Below are positions 36,437-45,369 of a stretch of DNA of 64,000 nucleotides, piece by piece (the first letter of the stretch is position 1; each line of letters starts with the position of its first letter). The translations under genes were made by a program, and so were the position numbers. The notes below the pieces were generated by a model. That model was not told the origin of the DNA. It saw nothing but the letters and a program-made list of their open reading frames with translations, and searched no databases. The stretch spans positions 372,001 to 436,000 of the forward strand of contig NZ_JAVIFT010000002.1 in NCBI RefSeq assembly GCF_031157355.1, in the 5' to 3' direction. The DNA is from Hyphomicrobium sp. LHD-15 (GTDB taxonomy: Bacteria; Pseudomonadota; Alphaproteobacteria; Rhizobiales; Hyphomicrobiaceae).

Positions 36437-37882
36437 TTAGTTTCCGAAATTCAGGATTGGCGCCCAGTCGTCCACCTTCTTCTTGGGCGGCGGCGTGCGC
36501 CGTGGTTGGGCGCGAAGGGGCTGGGGCTTGCGAATGTTCGGCGTTTTGGCCGTCGCCGGGGTGGCGGCCGATGAGGGCGCGACCACGCAGGACGCCACGG
36601 CACCGTAGGCCTTCACGCGGGACTGGATGACGCGCGCTTTCCGCGAGGTCTGCGAACCGGGGGCACCGGCGACGCGAACGATCGGGTTCGGAAGCACGGC
36701 CGCCAGCAACGCCGCCTCGCGCTCGTCGAGGCGTGCGGCGGATTTGTTGAAGTGGTGACGGGCGGCCGCTTCGGCGCCGAACACGCCCGGCCCCCACTCG
36801 GCGATGTTGAGATACACCTCGAGCACGCGCTGCTTGGGCCAGAGCAGCTCCATGATCAGCGTCAGCGGGATTTCGATGACCTTGCGGAGGTAGCTTTTCG
36901 CGTTCCAAAGGAAGAGGTTCTTGGTCACCTGCATCGAGATGGTGCTGGCTCCGCGTGGGGCGCCGCCCGCTGCGCGCTCGATGGCTTCCTTCATGGCCTG
37001 GGTGTCGATGCCGCCGTGCTCGCAGAAGCGTCCGTCCTCCGAGACGATGACGGCGCGGACCAGGGCGGGGGAAATCTCGTCGAAGGAAGCCCAGGTGCGG
37101 TCGATCGAGGTGCCGGTGAGAAGCTGCGTCAGCATCAGCATCGAGCCGGGCGGATTGACAAAGCGGAACAGGACGATCAGCACCAAAACCAGCGCCAGAT
37201 AGCCCGCAACGGCGAGCCCTGCGTAGCGCGCGATCGTGTAGAGGCGGCTCTTCCACGTTGGTTTTACGGCGGTTTCGGTTTTCGGCTCGATGACCGGTGC
37301 CGTGGGGCGTGGAATGCGCAGAGACGGATCGAGCCTGCGGCCGAGGGTAACGAGATGGGTCTCATCGCCCGGGCCGCTTGCGGGGGGCCGGAACAGCCCT
37401 TCGGCGGCATCGGTAAAGGCCGTGGCGACAGCTTCTTCATGCGATGGTGCGGCCGGTTCGCCCAGCGTGGGCTCGGGTGCCGGAGCGGCGGCCTCGTCCC
37501 AAGTCGCCTTGTCCGCGGTCGGCTCGGCGACGGCTTGTGGAGGCTGCTGCTCTGCCAGCTCATTTGCCGGAGCGGCTTCCGTGGTTTCGGGCTGCGTCAG
37601 AGCTTCGGCGATAGCGGCGTGCCAAGGCTTTTCGTCTGGAGGCGACAAGGCCTCAGGCTGTGATTCGGCTGACTGTTCCGGAGTGCCGGGTGCGAGATCG
37701 CTTGCCGGTGTCTCTCCCAAACGGCGCGGACGGGTGGTGTCAGGCTCTTCCGGCAGCTCCAAGGCGCGAGATGCGGGGCCGCCTTCCGTGCGTGGGGCAT
37801 CGGGCAGAGACAGCGGATCGCTGCGCGCTTCCAAGTCGTAACGGGTGTCGTTGTCCGCCACGGATGCTATATCCCGCGCCAC
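36437..37882 (-). CDS. mtgA: monofunctional biosynthetic peptidoglycan transglycosylase MtgA
   Basis: The GT51 enzyme polymerises lipid II into glycan strands. A long acidic/Pro-rich N-terminal extension (about 1-205) precedes the single membrane helix (about 218-242). The catalytic domain carries the Glu motif IVSEDGRFCEHGGID near 280 and GASTISMQVTKNLFLW near 310. A Pro/Lys-rich tail ends the protein. At 481 residues it is about twice the usual ~230 because of the N- and C-terminal extensions, which may bind partner proteins. Confidence 0.94.
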   Translation of the reverse strand: MARDIASVADNDTRYDLEARSDPLSLPDAPRTEGGPASRALELPEEPDTTRPRRLGETPASDLAPGTPEQSAESQPEALSPPDEKPWHAAIAEALTQPETTEAAPANELAEQQPPQAVAEPTADKATWDEAAAPAPEPTLGEPAAPSHEEAVATAFTDAAEGLFRPPASGPGDETHLVTLGRRLDPSLRIPRPTAPVIEPKTETAVKPTWKSRLYTIARYAGLAVAGYLALVLVLIVLFRFVNPPGSMLMLTQLLTGTSIDRTWASFDEISPALVRAVIVSEDGRFCEHGGIDTQAMKEAIERAAGGAPRGASTISMQVTKNLFLWNAKSYLRKVIEIPLTLIMELLWPKQRVLEVYLNIAEWGPGVFGAEAAARHHFNKSAARLDEREAALLAAVLPNPIVRVAGAPGSQTSRKARVIQSRVKAYGAVASCVVAPSSAATPATAKTPNIRKPQPLRAQPRRTPPPKKKVDDWAPILNFGN

Positions 37883-38070
37883 TCGTGGTTTCCCTCAGTC
37901 AAATTCGGGTGTATCGGCCGCTTTTGAGAGCGACCCAATCCCCGGGATCTTTGACTGCACCTGCTCCTCATCGGAAAGTCGGTTCCGTCCCGTTCCCTCA
38001 TCATGCAGAGCCGGTCCTTGCCATGGTGCCCGGACATAGGCGCTCAGCACTGCTTCTAGGTACTTCGTCT

Positions 38071-38988
38071 ATGACCTTCACGCAAAGGCTCGATCGGATC
38101 GCAGGGCTAACGGACGTTCGCCTCGCAGCGTTAATCGGCTCAAAAATCGAGCAATCTGAAGGGGCCACCCCCGTTCCAGCCCGCCTGCTCGATGCCCTTC
38201 GTCATGCGACGCTCGGGGGCGGCAAAAGGTTCCGGCCCTTTCTTGTCATCGAGAGTGCGGCTCTTTTCGGGCTTAGCGAAACCCAGGCTTTGGATACCGC
38301 GGCGGCGCTCGAGTGCGTGCATTGCTATTCGCTGGTGCACGACGACCTGCCGGCCATGGATAACGACGCGGTGCGGCGGGGGCTGCCTACGGTGTGGAAG
38401 GCGTTCGACGAATGGACCGCGATCCTGGCCGGGGACGCGCTGCTGACGCTGGCCTTCGAGATTCTGAGCAGGGTAGAGACGCATCACGACCCTGAAACGC
38501 GGCTCGCGCTGATTTCCGGGCTGGCCAAGGCGGCTGGAGGGGCGGGGATGGTCGGCGGGCAGGCGCTGGATCTCGAGGCTGAACGGCGGCCGGGTGGCGC
38601 GCCGCTTTCACTTCCCGAGGTGCTTCACCTGCAGAGCCTCAAGACTGGTGCGTTGATCCGGTTCGCATGCGAAGCGGGCGCCGTTCTCGGGGGGGCGACG
38701 GCCGATCAGCGCGATGCGCTTCTGCGCTATGGCGCGCACGTCGGCCTCGCGTTCCAAATCGCGGACGACCTGCTCGATGCGGAAGGCGATGCGGCGACTG
38801 TCGGCAAAGCGGTCAGCAAGGATGCGGCGGCCGGCAAGGCGACGCTGGTTTCATTGATGGGGCTCGAAGCCGCGCGGGCCGAGCTGCGCCGTGTCGAGGC
38901 AGCGGCCATCGAGGCTTTGGCGTTGTTCGGCGCGAAGGCTGAGCCCTTGATCGAGGCGGCGCGATTCGTTGCGCGGCGGGACCGCTAG
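38071..38988 (+). CDS. ispA: farnesyl/geranyl diphosphate synthase
   Basis: A 305-residue trans-prenyltransferase. The first Asp-rich motif is HDDLPAMDND (about 90-99), the second is ADDLLDAEGD (about 230-239), and the GGKRFRP substrate motif is at about 50-56. These fit short-chain polyprenyl synthase. The start at 38071 (MTFTQRLD) is chosen because the upstream part of the frame overlaps mtgA and is not family-like. It diverges from mtgA. Confidence 0.94.
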   Translation: MTFTQRLDRIAGLTDVRLAALIGSKIEQSEGATPVPARLLDALRHATLGGGKRFRPFLVIESAALFGLSETQALDTAAALECVHCYSLVHDDLPAMDNDAVRRGLPTVWKAFDEWTAILAGDALLTLAFEILSRVETHHDPETRLALISGLAKAAGGAGMVGGQALDLEAERRPGGAPLSLPEVLHLQSLKTGALIRFACEAGAVLGGATADQRDALLRYGAHVGLAFQIADDLLDAEGDAATVGKAVSKDAAAGKATLVSLMGLEAARAELRRVEAAAIEALALFGAKAEPLIEAARFVARRDR

Positions 38989-39016
38989 AAAGTCCTGTCG
39001 TGATAGGAGACCTGCG

Positions 39017-39074
39017 CTGGATTCCGGCTCTGCGCTCGGCGTCTTAGTAGAGGCCGTCGCTTGGCCGGAATGAC
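39017..39074. repeat. REP-like palindrome R3, copy b
   Basis: It begins CTGGATTCCGG and ends TTGGCCGGAATGAC, the reverse of the GTCAT...ATCCAG unit found at 57305-57362. Aligned in the same direction, the two copies match at most positions, including the flanking AGGAGACC/GGTCTCC-type sequence to 39001. Confidence 0.7.
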
Positions 39075-39083
39075 AGCGTAGGC

Positions 39084-40247
39084 TCAGCGGGCGCGGAATT
39101 CGTTGGTCGAGCGCGCCTTGACGATGGTGTTGGCTGGAACCGAGCTCGTTAGCGTGGTGCCGGAGGCGATGATGCAGCGGTCGCCGATGGTCAGATACGG
39201 CTCGATGCCGACATGCATGCCGAAGCGGATCGAATTGCCGATCGTTACGCGGCCGCAAGCGGTGCAGCGGGGTCCGAAGGCGTTGTGATCGCCGACCTTC
39301 GAGTGATGCTCGATGACGTTGTGGCTGGCGAAGAAATTGTTGTTTCCGATCTCGACGCTGTGGGCAATGAAGCCGTTCGACATGATGGCGTTTCCGACGC
39401 CCATTTTCACGTCGGTGCGGATCTGCACCGACGGGTCGATGACATTGGTCATGCGGACGCCGGCCGCGACGAGGCTGTTGAACAGCTCGGTGCGGTCGTC
39501 GATGTCGTCGGTGAAAAGGATGATGGCGCCGTCGAACTGGCCGTCTTTCCAGAGCGCGGGGATGGATGTGCGGTCGCCGAGCACCGGCACGCCGTGGATG
39601 ATCTGGCCGTGGGTTTTGGGGTTGGTGTCGATGATGCCGCCTGGGCGCTGGTGAGAGGTGCGCAGGATCGCTTCGACGGCGAGGGCACCGGCGCCGCTGG
39701 CGCCACCGATCAGTAGAATGCGCTCGAAGTGCTGGCCGAATGCGAGGCGAGGAGCGGTTGCCGGTTGAGGCGCGAGTGAAACGGGGACCGGGGCCGCGGT
39801 TGCGGCGGCTGGAGAAGGTTGCGGGGCGCCGCTCTGGGCGGCCAGCACGTCAGCTTCGGTCAGCGTAACGCCGGGCTTCGATTTGGCGAGCGCGTCGATG
39901 TCGATGCCGAGGCGGCGAGCGACGATCGCGGCTTTCTTGGTCCAGCGCTTCTCGGCCTCCGATTTTCCGGCGCCGGCTTCACCGGCCAGGGCGGCGGCGT
40001 GATCCAAATCGAGGCTGGCTTTGATCACGGCGATCGGAACGCCGACCGATTGGCTGGCACCGGCGGGCGCGAGGGGAACTAGAAAGCCATCGGCTTCGGC
40101 CTCGACCTCGACTGCGCTTTTTGTGGTCTCGATCTCGCAGACAAGCTGGCCCTTCTTGACCGGTGCGCCTTCGTCGACGATCCAGCGCACCAGCATGGCG
40201 CTGTCCTCGTTGGCGTTGACGCCGGGCATGCGCATCACATGGATCAT
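39084..40247 (-). CDS. lipoyl / E1-E3-binding / LbH acyltransferase fusion protein
   Basis: This 387-residue protein has an unusual architecture. Residues 1-78 are a lipoyl domain with the lipoylation Lys43 in CEIETTKSAVEVEAEADGF. Residues about 101-136 resemble a peripheral subunit-binding domain (KKAAIVARRLGIDIDAL...LTEADVLAA). After a Pro/Ala linker, 175-245 is a Rossmann-like PglD/NeuD N-domain (RILLIGGASGAGALAVEAIL), and 265-380 is a left-handed beta-helix acyltransferase (SVEIGNNNFFASHNVIEHH through IASGTTLTSSVPANTIVKA). The normal E2 catalytic domain with its HxxxDG motif is absent. It is the last gene after E1 alpha and E1 beta. The function is inferred only. Confidence 0.85.
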   Translation of the reverse strand: MIHVMRMPGVNANEDSAMLVRWIVDEGAPVKKGQLVCEIETTKSAVEVEAEADGFLVPLAPAGASQSVGVPIAVIKASLDLDHAAALAGEAGAGKSEAEKRWTKKAAIVARRLGIDIDALAKSKPGVTLTEADVLAAQSGAPQPSPAAATAAPVPVSLAPQPATAPRLAFGQHFERILLIGGASGAGALAVEAILRTSHQRPGGIIDTNPKTHGQIIHGVPVLGDRTSIPALWKDGQFDGAIILFTDDIDDRTELFNSLVAAGVRMTNVIDPSVQIRTDVKMGVGNAIMSNGFIAHSVEIGNNNFFASHNVIEHHSKVGDHNAFGPRCTACGRVTIGNSIRFGMHVGIEPYLTIGDRCIIASGTTLTSSVPANTIVKARSTNEFRAR

Positions 40248-41267
40248 TTAGGCAAGCTCCTCGTAGACGGCAGCCTCGATGTCGTCGGCGCTGATCAGGG
40301 TGGCGGTTTCGCCGTCCTTCGACGTCGGAATGATCTGAGGCTTGGAGGCGAGGCGGCGCACGGGGCGGTCGAGCTTTCCGAACAGCGTCTCGTGCAAGCG
40401 GGCCGCGACCTCGGCACCCCAGTCGAAACCCTGCATGCCTTCCTCGACGACGAGCGCGCGGCGGGCACGGGCAACTTCTTTCGCGATCGGTGCGATATCG
40501 AGCGGGGAGATGACAGCCGGCAGCACGATGGAGACGCTAATCTCCTCCTCGGCCAGCTTCTCGGCGACTTCGAGCATGAGAGGTGCGACGCCGCCGTAGC
40601 CGATGAGCACGGCATCGGGTTCGCCGGTCTCGAAGTTGCGAACGATGCGGGTGGCGTAGGGATCGGCGGAGGTCGCCTCGACGCTCAGCAGTTCGTTGCC
40701 GTTGAACAGCGGTAGCGGATAGAGGCTTTTGTATTCGATGAAGAGCACGGGTTGCGTTTCGTTCGCGATGGCCGTACCGAGCAGATCACCCACGCCATGA
40801 ACGTGGGACGGTGAGATGACCTTTAAGCCCGGGATGCCGAAGAAGTGCTTTTCGATGCTCTGACTGTGGGTGGGGCCGTAGCCGCGGCGTCCGCCCATCG
40901 GCGTGCGGATCACCATCGGAACCGCGATCTCGGTTCCGTACATCGTGCCGAACTTCACGGCGTGGTTCATGATCTGGTCGAAGGTCAGCGTCAGGAAGTC
41001 GCCGAACATGATCTCGACGACCGGTTTCAGGCCGCGCAGCGCCATGCCGCTTGCGAGGCCGGTGATCATGCCTTCGGAGATCGGGGTGGTGTGAACGCGC
41101 TCGGGGAAGCGGGTCGAGAGACCGGCCGAAACCTTAAAGGCGCCGCCGTATGGATCGAGCACGTCCTCGCCGGCGAAGTGGACGCGCTCATCAGCGGCCA
41201 TGGCGGCGTGGAGGCCGCGGTTCAAGCTTTGCAGGTAGGTCGAGGGCGGTGAGGTTTCAGGGGTCAT
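40248..41267 (-). CDS. thiamine-diphosphate dehydrogenase E1 beta subunit
   Basis: A 339-residue transketolase-like pyrimidine-binding and C-terminal domain protein of the PDH/acetoin dehydrogenase E1-beta type. The GEDVLDPYGGAFKVS segment (about 33-47) and the catalytic Glu in TPISEGMITGLASGMAL (about 61-77) are present, followed by EIMFGDFLTLTFDQI. The C-terminal domain has the conserved KSLYPLP-type segment. Its stop is adjacent to the start of the lipoyl fusion gene. It overlaps the alpha gene by 4 bases. The 2-oxoacid substrate cannot be told. Confidence 0.92.
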   Translation of the reverse strand: MTPETSPPSTYLQSLNRGLHAAMAADERVHFAGEDVLDPYGGAFKVSAGLSTRFPERVHTTPISEGMITGLASGMALRGLKPVVEIMFGDFLTLTFDQIMNHAVKFGTMYGTEIAVPMVIRTPMGGRRGYGPTHSQSIEKHFFGIPGLKVISPSHVHGVGDLLGTAIANETQPVLFIEYKSLYPLPLFNGNELLSVEATSADPYATRIVRNFETGEPDAVLIGYGGVAPLMLEVAEKLAEEEISVSIVLPAVISPLDIAPIAKEVARARRALVVEEGMQGFDWGAEVAARLHETLFGKLDRPVRRLASKPQIIPTSKDGETATLISADDIEAAVYEELA

Positions 41268-42151
41268 GTGAGCGCTTCGATGATGTCGCGGACATGGGCG
41301 GCGACGGCCGCGTCGACGGCGTCGCAGAAATCGGGGGCGAGCTTGGCGCGGGCGTTTACGAGCGGCTCGCGCGTCCAGGCTTCGGCAATCTCGGCTTTGT
41401 CGCGGATGTCGTCGCCCTTGGAATGAGGCGCGAGGCGGTAGGTCGTGCAGTAGAGAACGCCGGGGCCATTGCCTGATCTGATGTGCTCGGCGAGCGTCTC
41501 GGCGGCTTCGTGGACGGCTTCCGCGTCGTTGCCGTCAGCTTCGATCACGCGAATGCCGAAGGGCTTGGCGCGATCGGCGAGGCGGCCTGCCTGCTCGAGC
41601 GCCTTCGGCGTGCTCTGGGCGTAGCCGTTGTCTTCGACGACGAGCATGTACGGCAGCTTCCAGAGCGCGGCCATGTTGAAGGCTTCGTAGAACGCGCCTT
41701 CGGCGAGCGCGCCGTCGCCAGCGAACTGGACGACGATGGCGCCGGATTTCCGGGTTTTCTCGGCCATGGCCATGCCGACGGAAACGGGCGCCATGCCGCC
41801 GAGGATGCCGTTCGAATAGAAGTTTTTCTTGTGAAGGTGCTGGCTGCCGCCGACGCCTTTGCAGACGCCGTCGGCGCGGCCCATGATTTCGGCGATGAGG
41901 CCGCGGGCGTCGCCGCAGTAGGCGAGGTAGTGGCCGTGGCCGCGGTGGTTCGAGCAGAGGACGTCGCGGTCCGGATCGAGGGCGGCGACGACGCCGGCGG
42001 CGATGGCTTCCTGGCCGATGCCAGTATGCACCGTGCCGCGCAGCTTGCCCTTGCTGAAGAGATCAAGAAGGCTGGTCTCGACGGCGCGGATCAGGGCCAT
42101 CGTCTCGTACATGGCTCGAAGTGAGCCTCGTGGGGTGAGGGCTTTCTGCAT
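41264..42151 (-). CDS. thiamine-diphosphate dehydrogenase E1 alpha subunit
   Basis: The E1-alpha subunit has the thiamine diphosphate motif GDGALAEGAFYEAFNMAALW ending with VVEDN (GDG-x~28-N). The NHRGHGHYLAY and GVGGSQHLHKK segments are typical of the acetoin/pyruvate branch. I set the start at the ATG at 42151 (MQKALTPRGSLRAM), giving 295 residues; the open frame continues to a GTG at 42193 with no better ribosome site. It is the first gene of the three-gene cluster and is about 120 bases from ispG, on the same strand. Confidence 0.92.
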   Translation of the reverse strand: MQKALTPRGSLRAMYETMALIRAVETSLLDLFSKGKLRGTVHTGIGQEAIAAGVVAALDPDRDVLCSNHRGHGHYLAYCGDARGLIAEIMGRADGVCKGVGGSQHLHKKNFYSNGILGGMAPVSVGMAMAEKTRKSGAIVVQFAGDGALAEGAFYEAFNMAALWKLPYMLVVEDNGYAQSTPKALEQAGRLADRAKPFGIRVIEADGNDAEAVHEAAETLAEHIRSGNGPGVLYCTTYRLAPHSKGDDIRDKAEIAEAWTREPLVNARAKLAPDFCDAVDAAVAAHVRDIIEALT

Positions 42152-42271
42152 CCTTGCGCGCTCGTCCGTCGATGCAACTCGTGTCGTGCACACAGGCGTA
42201 GGACGCTGAGCTTTCAGGGAGCTTACGTAGGGATCAGCAACTCGATTGACGGAGTTTTTCGTCGGGCCGCG

Positions 42272-43528
42272 TCAGACCGCTTCGCGCTTCTGGCCGACGC
42301 CGAAGCGGCGCTCGATGTAGTCCTCGACGAGAGTCTTGAAGTCGGCGGCGATGTTTGGGCCGCGTAGCGTCATCGCCTTCTTGCCGTCGATGAAGACGGG
42401 GGCGGCCGGGCTCTCGCCGGTGCCGGGCAGCGAGATGCCGATGTCGGCGTGTTTCGATTCTCCCGGCCCGTTGACGATGCATCCCATGACCGCGAAGTTC
42501 AGCGTCTCGACGCCCGGATAGCGGGTTTTCCAATCGGGCATCCGATCGCGAATCATATTCTCGACGTCGCGGGCCAGTTCCTGGAACACGGTGGAGGTGG
42601 TGCGGCCGCAGCCGGGGCACGCCGCGACGACGGGCACAAACGAGCGGAAGCCCATCGTCTGCAGGATTTCCTGGCCGACTTTCACTTCGAGCGAGCGGTC
42701 GCCGCCCGGCTCGGGCGTCAGCGAGATGCGGATGGTGTCGCCGATGCCGTCCTGCAGCAGGATGCCGAGCGCGGCGGTCGAAGCGACGATGCCCTTCGAG
42801 CCCATACCGGCTTCGGTGAGCCCGAGATGCAGCGCGTAGCGGCAGCGGGCGGCCAGCATGCGGTAGACGGCGATTAGATCCTGAACGGACGAGACCTTCG
42901 CCGAGAGGATGATCTTGTCGGCACCCATGCCGAGCTTCTCGGCCTGCTCGGCCGAGATGAGCGCCGATTGCACGATGGCTTCGTGCATGACCTGGCGCGC
43001 GTCCTTGGGATTGGGCGAAACGGCATTCTCGTCCATCAGGCGCGTCAAGAGATCCTGGTCGAGCGAGCCCCAGTTAACGCCGATGCGCACCGGCTTGTCG
43101 TGCTTCAGGGCAATCTCGATGATGTCGGCGAACTGCTTGTCCTTTTTGTCCTTGAAGCCGACGTTGCCGGGGTTGATGCGGTATTTGTCGAGCGCTTCGG
43201 CGCAGGCGGGATTTTCCGCGAGCAGCTTGTGGCCGATGTAGTGGAAGTCGCCGACGAGCGGTACGTGCACGCCGCGCTTCAGAAGCTGCTCTTTGATGTG
43301 GGGCACGGCCTTCGCGGCTTCGTCGCGATCGACGGTGATGCGCACCAGCTCGCTGCCGGCGCGGGCGAGGGCTGCCACCTGGGCGACCGTCGCGGCGATA
43401 TCGGCCGTGTCGGTGTTGGTCATGGACTGAACGACGACCGGGGTCGATCCGCCGACCACGACGCCGCCGACGTCAACCGGGATCGACCATCGGCGCGGGA
43501 CAATCGAATTTTCGTCGATATCTATCAT
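42272..43528 (-). CDS. ispG: 4-hydroxy-3-methylbut-2-enyl-diphosphate synthase
   Basis: This 4Fe-4S enzyme acts in the MEP pathway, converting MEcPP to HMBPP. The cluster Cys residues lie in [13 protein letters not shown] (about residue 306) and [11 protein letters not shown] (about 350). The N-terminal TIM-barrel part has [19 protein letters not shown]. At 418 residues it is the alphaproteobacterial long form. Together with ispA it represents isoprenoid synthesis. Confidence 0.96.
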   Translation of the reverse strand: MIDIDENSIVPRRWSIPVDVGGVVVGGSTPVVVQSMTNTDTADIAATVAQVAALARAGSELVRITVDRDEAAKAVPHIKEQLLKRGVHVPLVGDFHYIGHKLLAENPACAEALDKYRINPGNVGFKDKKDKQFADIIEIALKHDKPVRIGVNWGSLDQDLLTRLMDENAVSPNPKDARQVMHEAIVQSALISAEQAEKLGMGADKIILSAKVSSVQDLIAVYRMLAARCRYALHLGLTEAGMGSKGIVASTAALGILLQDGIGDTIRISLTPEPGGDRSLEVKVGQEILQTMGFRSFVPVVAACPGCGRTTSTVFQELARDVENMIRDRMPDWKTRYPGVETLNFAVMGCIVNGPGESKHADIGISLPGTGESPAAPVFIDGKKAMTLRGPNIAADFKTLVEDYIERRFGVGQKREAV

Positions 43529-43606
43529 TGGTGCTTTGGGTGTCGTCAGAGGGCTTCCGCGCCCTTCATTTAATAGAGGTTGGCCGGTTCGGCCAGCGGG
43601 GTGCGC

Positions 43607-44410
43607 TCAAGAGCGCCTCGCGAATGCCGCCGAGGCGACCGAAATGCCGGCAATCAGCGCCATGAACAGGACGATCGAGGGCCCCCCCGGCACGTCGAAG
43701 TTCAGGGAGAGGGCTATTCCGAGTATGACGCTCAATACCGCAATGGCGGCGGCCAGCAGGGCCATGCGCTCGGGTGTCGAGGACAGTGGGCGGGCAGCCA
43801 CGGCCGGGACGATCAGGAAGGCGATCACGAGCAGCGCGCCGACGATCTTGATGGCAATGGCGATGGTAAGCGACAGAAGGACAATGAAAGCGGCCTTCAC
43901 AAGGTCCCGGTTGACGCCCTCGGCGGAGGCCAGCTCCTCATGTACGGCGAGGCGCAGCATGGGCTGCCAGAGCCAGGCCAGGACGCCGAGCACCACGGCA
44001 CCGCCGCCGTAGATCCAGTAGAGGTCGGTGGTGGTGACGGCAAAGATGTCGCCGAAGAGGTAGCCCATCAGATCGACGGCCGGGCCGCGCAGGCTCAAGG
44101 TGGCGATGACGCCGAGCGCCAAGGCGCCGTGGTGCATGAGGCCCAGGATGGCATCGAGCGGCACGACCTTCTGGCGCGAGAGCAGGATCAGGAGCCCGGC
44201 GACGACGAGGGTCACGAAAATGACCGGGGCGGTGATGTCGGTGCCGAGGGCGAGACCTAGCGCGATGCCGATGAGGCTCGCCTGCGAGATGGTCTCGCCG
44301 AAGTAGGCCATGCGGTTCCAGATGACGAGCGAGCCGAGCGGGGCGGCGACGATGGCGAGCGCGAGCGAAGCTGCGAGCGCGCGCAGAAGAAACGGCTCGA
44401 GGGTGCTCAC
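43607..44410 (-). CDS. znuB: zinc ABC transporter permease ZnuB
   Basis: A 267-residue ABC-3 family membrane subunit with about eight helices, including the LVIWNRMAYFGETISQASLIGIALG segment near residue 30 and the GLMHHGALALGV motif near 90. It imports zinc (or manganese) with ZnuC. The end of znuC overlaps its start by 4 bases, so it is in the same operon. Confidence 0.93.
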   Translation of the reverse strand: MSTLEPFLLRALAASLALAIVAAPLGSLVIWNRMAYFGETISQASLIGIALGLALGTDITAPVIFVTLVVAGLLILLSRQKVVPLDAILGLMHHGALALGVIATLSLRGPAVDLMGYLFGDIFAVTTTDLYWIYGGGAVVLGVLAWLWQPMLRLAVHEELASAEGVNRDLVKAAFIVLLSLTIAIAIKIVGALLVIAFLIVPAVAARPLSSTPERMALLAAAIAVLSVILGIALSLNFDVPGGPSIVLFMALIAGISVASAAFARRS

Positions 44411-45357
44411 TTTTGCTCGCCTCCGGCAAGACCACTCTGCGCACGTCCCGCAGGTCCACCGAGCCTGCCTTCAGCAGGGGCCGTCTCGCCGCTCAGATCG
44501 TGGCGATGATCGTGGTGGTGCTGGTATACGGCGAACGTGCGCGCCTCCTCGGGGCCGAACAGGCGCGTATACTCCGGGTGCTGGGCGACGGTTTCCGGAA
44601 TGCCGGAGCAGCAGACATGCCGATTGATGCAAACCACGCGGTCGCTCTGCGCCATGACGATGTGAAGGTCGTGGGAGATGAGGAGCACGCCGAAGCCGTG
44701 GCTGTCGCGCAGGCTGCCGATCAGCCCATAAAGCTCCGCTTCGCCGACGTAGTCGACGCCGCTCACCGGTTCATCGAGCACCAGCAGCGCGGGATCGTTC
44801 AGGAGCGCACGCGCGAGCACCACGCGCTGCAACTCACCGCCGGATAGCTCGCTCAATTGCTGATGAATGACGTGGGAGGCGCCGACCTCATCCAGCACGC
44901 GGGCGATCCGGTTTTTTCGTGCGCCCGCGCCGAGGGACAGGAAGCGCTCGACCGTCATCGGAAGTGTGCGGTCGATGTCGAAGCGTTGGGGAACGTAGCC
45001 GATCGACAGGCCGGGGCGACGGGCGACGATACCGCCGTCCGGGCGTTCGAGGCCGAGCAGGGCGCGAACGAGGGTCGTTTTGCCAGCGCCGTTCGGGCCG
45101 ATGAGGGTCACGATCTCGCGCGGGTGAATGTCGAGGTCGATGTCGGACAGGATGGTGCGGTCCGAGCGGACGATCTTGAGGCCGCGGGCGCTGATGAGAG
45201 CGGTGGCATCGAGGGGGCGGGCCGCGGGCGCGCCATGACTATGGCCGGAGCAGCACGAGCCATCCAGTTTATGGACGTGTGTGGTGTGAGAGGAGGCGTG
45301 GGGTGGCGCCGGAGCGACGCCCGCAGGCCCCGCCGTTTCTCCGGGTCGCTCGGTCAT
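44407..45357 (-). CDS. znuC: zinc ABC transporter ATP-binding protein ZnuC
   Basis: A 316-residue ABC ATPase: Walker A GPNGAGKTTL (about residue 88), signature LSGGELQRVVLARAL (about 165), Walker B LLVLDEPVSGVD. The N-terminus is His- and Cys-rich (HASSHTTHVHKLDGSCCSGH), and the C-terminus has HHHDHRHD; both may bind zinc. It follows zur by 12 bases and overlaps znuB by 4. No znuA is adjacent. Confidence 0.93.
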   Translation of the reverse strand: MTERPGETAGPAGVAPAPPHASSHTTHVHKLDGSCCSGHSHGAPAARPLDATALISARGLKIVRSDRTILSDIDLDIHPREIVTLIGPNGAGKTTLVRALLGLERPDGGIVARRPGLSIGYVPQRFDIDRTLPMTVERFLSLGAGARKNRIARVLDEVGASHVIHQQLSELSGGELQRVVLARALLNDPALLVLDEPVSGVDYVGEAELYGLIGSLRDSHGFGVLLISHDLHIVMAQSDRVVCINRHVCCSGIPETVAQHPEYTRLFGPEEARTFAVYQHHHDHRHDLSGETAPAEGRLGGPAGRAQSGLAGGEQK

Positions 45358-45369
45358 GCGAGAACCAGC

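Noticed and set aside
36411-37256. Minus-strand open frame inside mtgA
   Set aside because: It is an Arg-rich frame shadow of mtgA with no family features.
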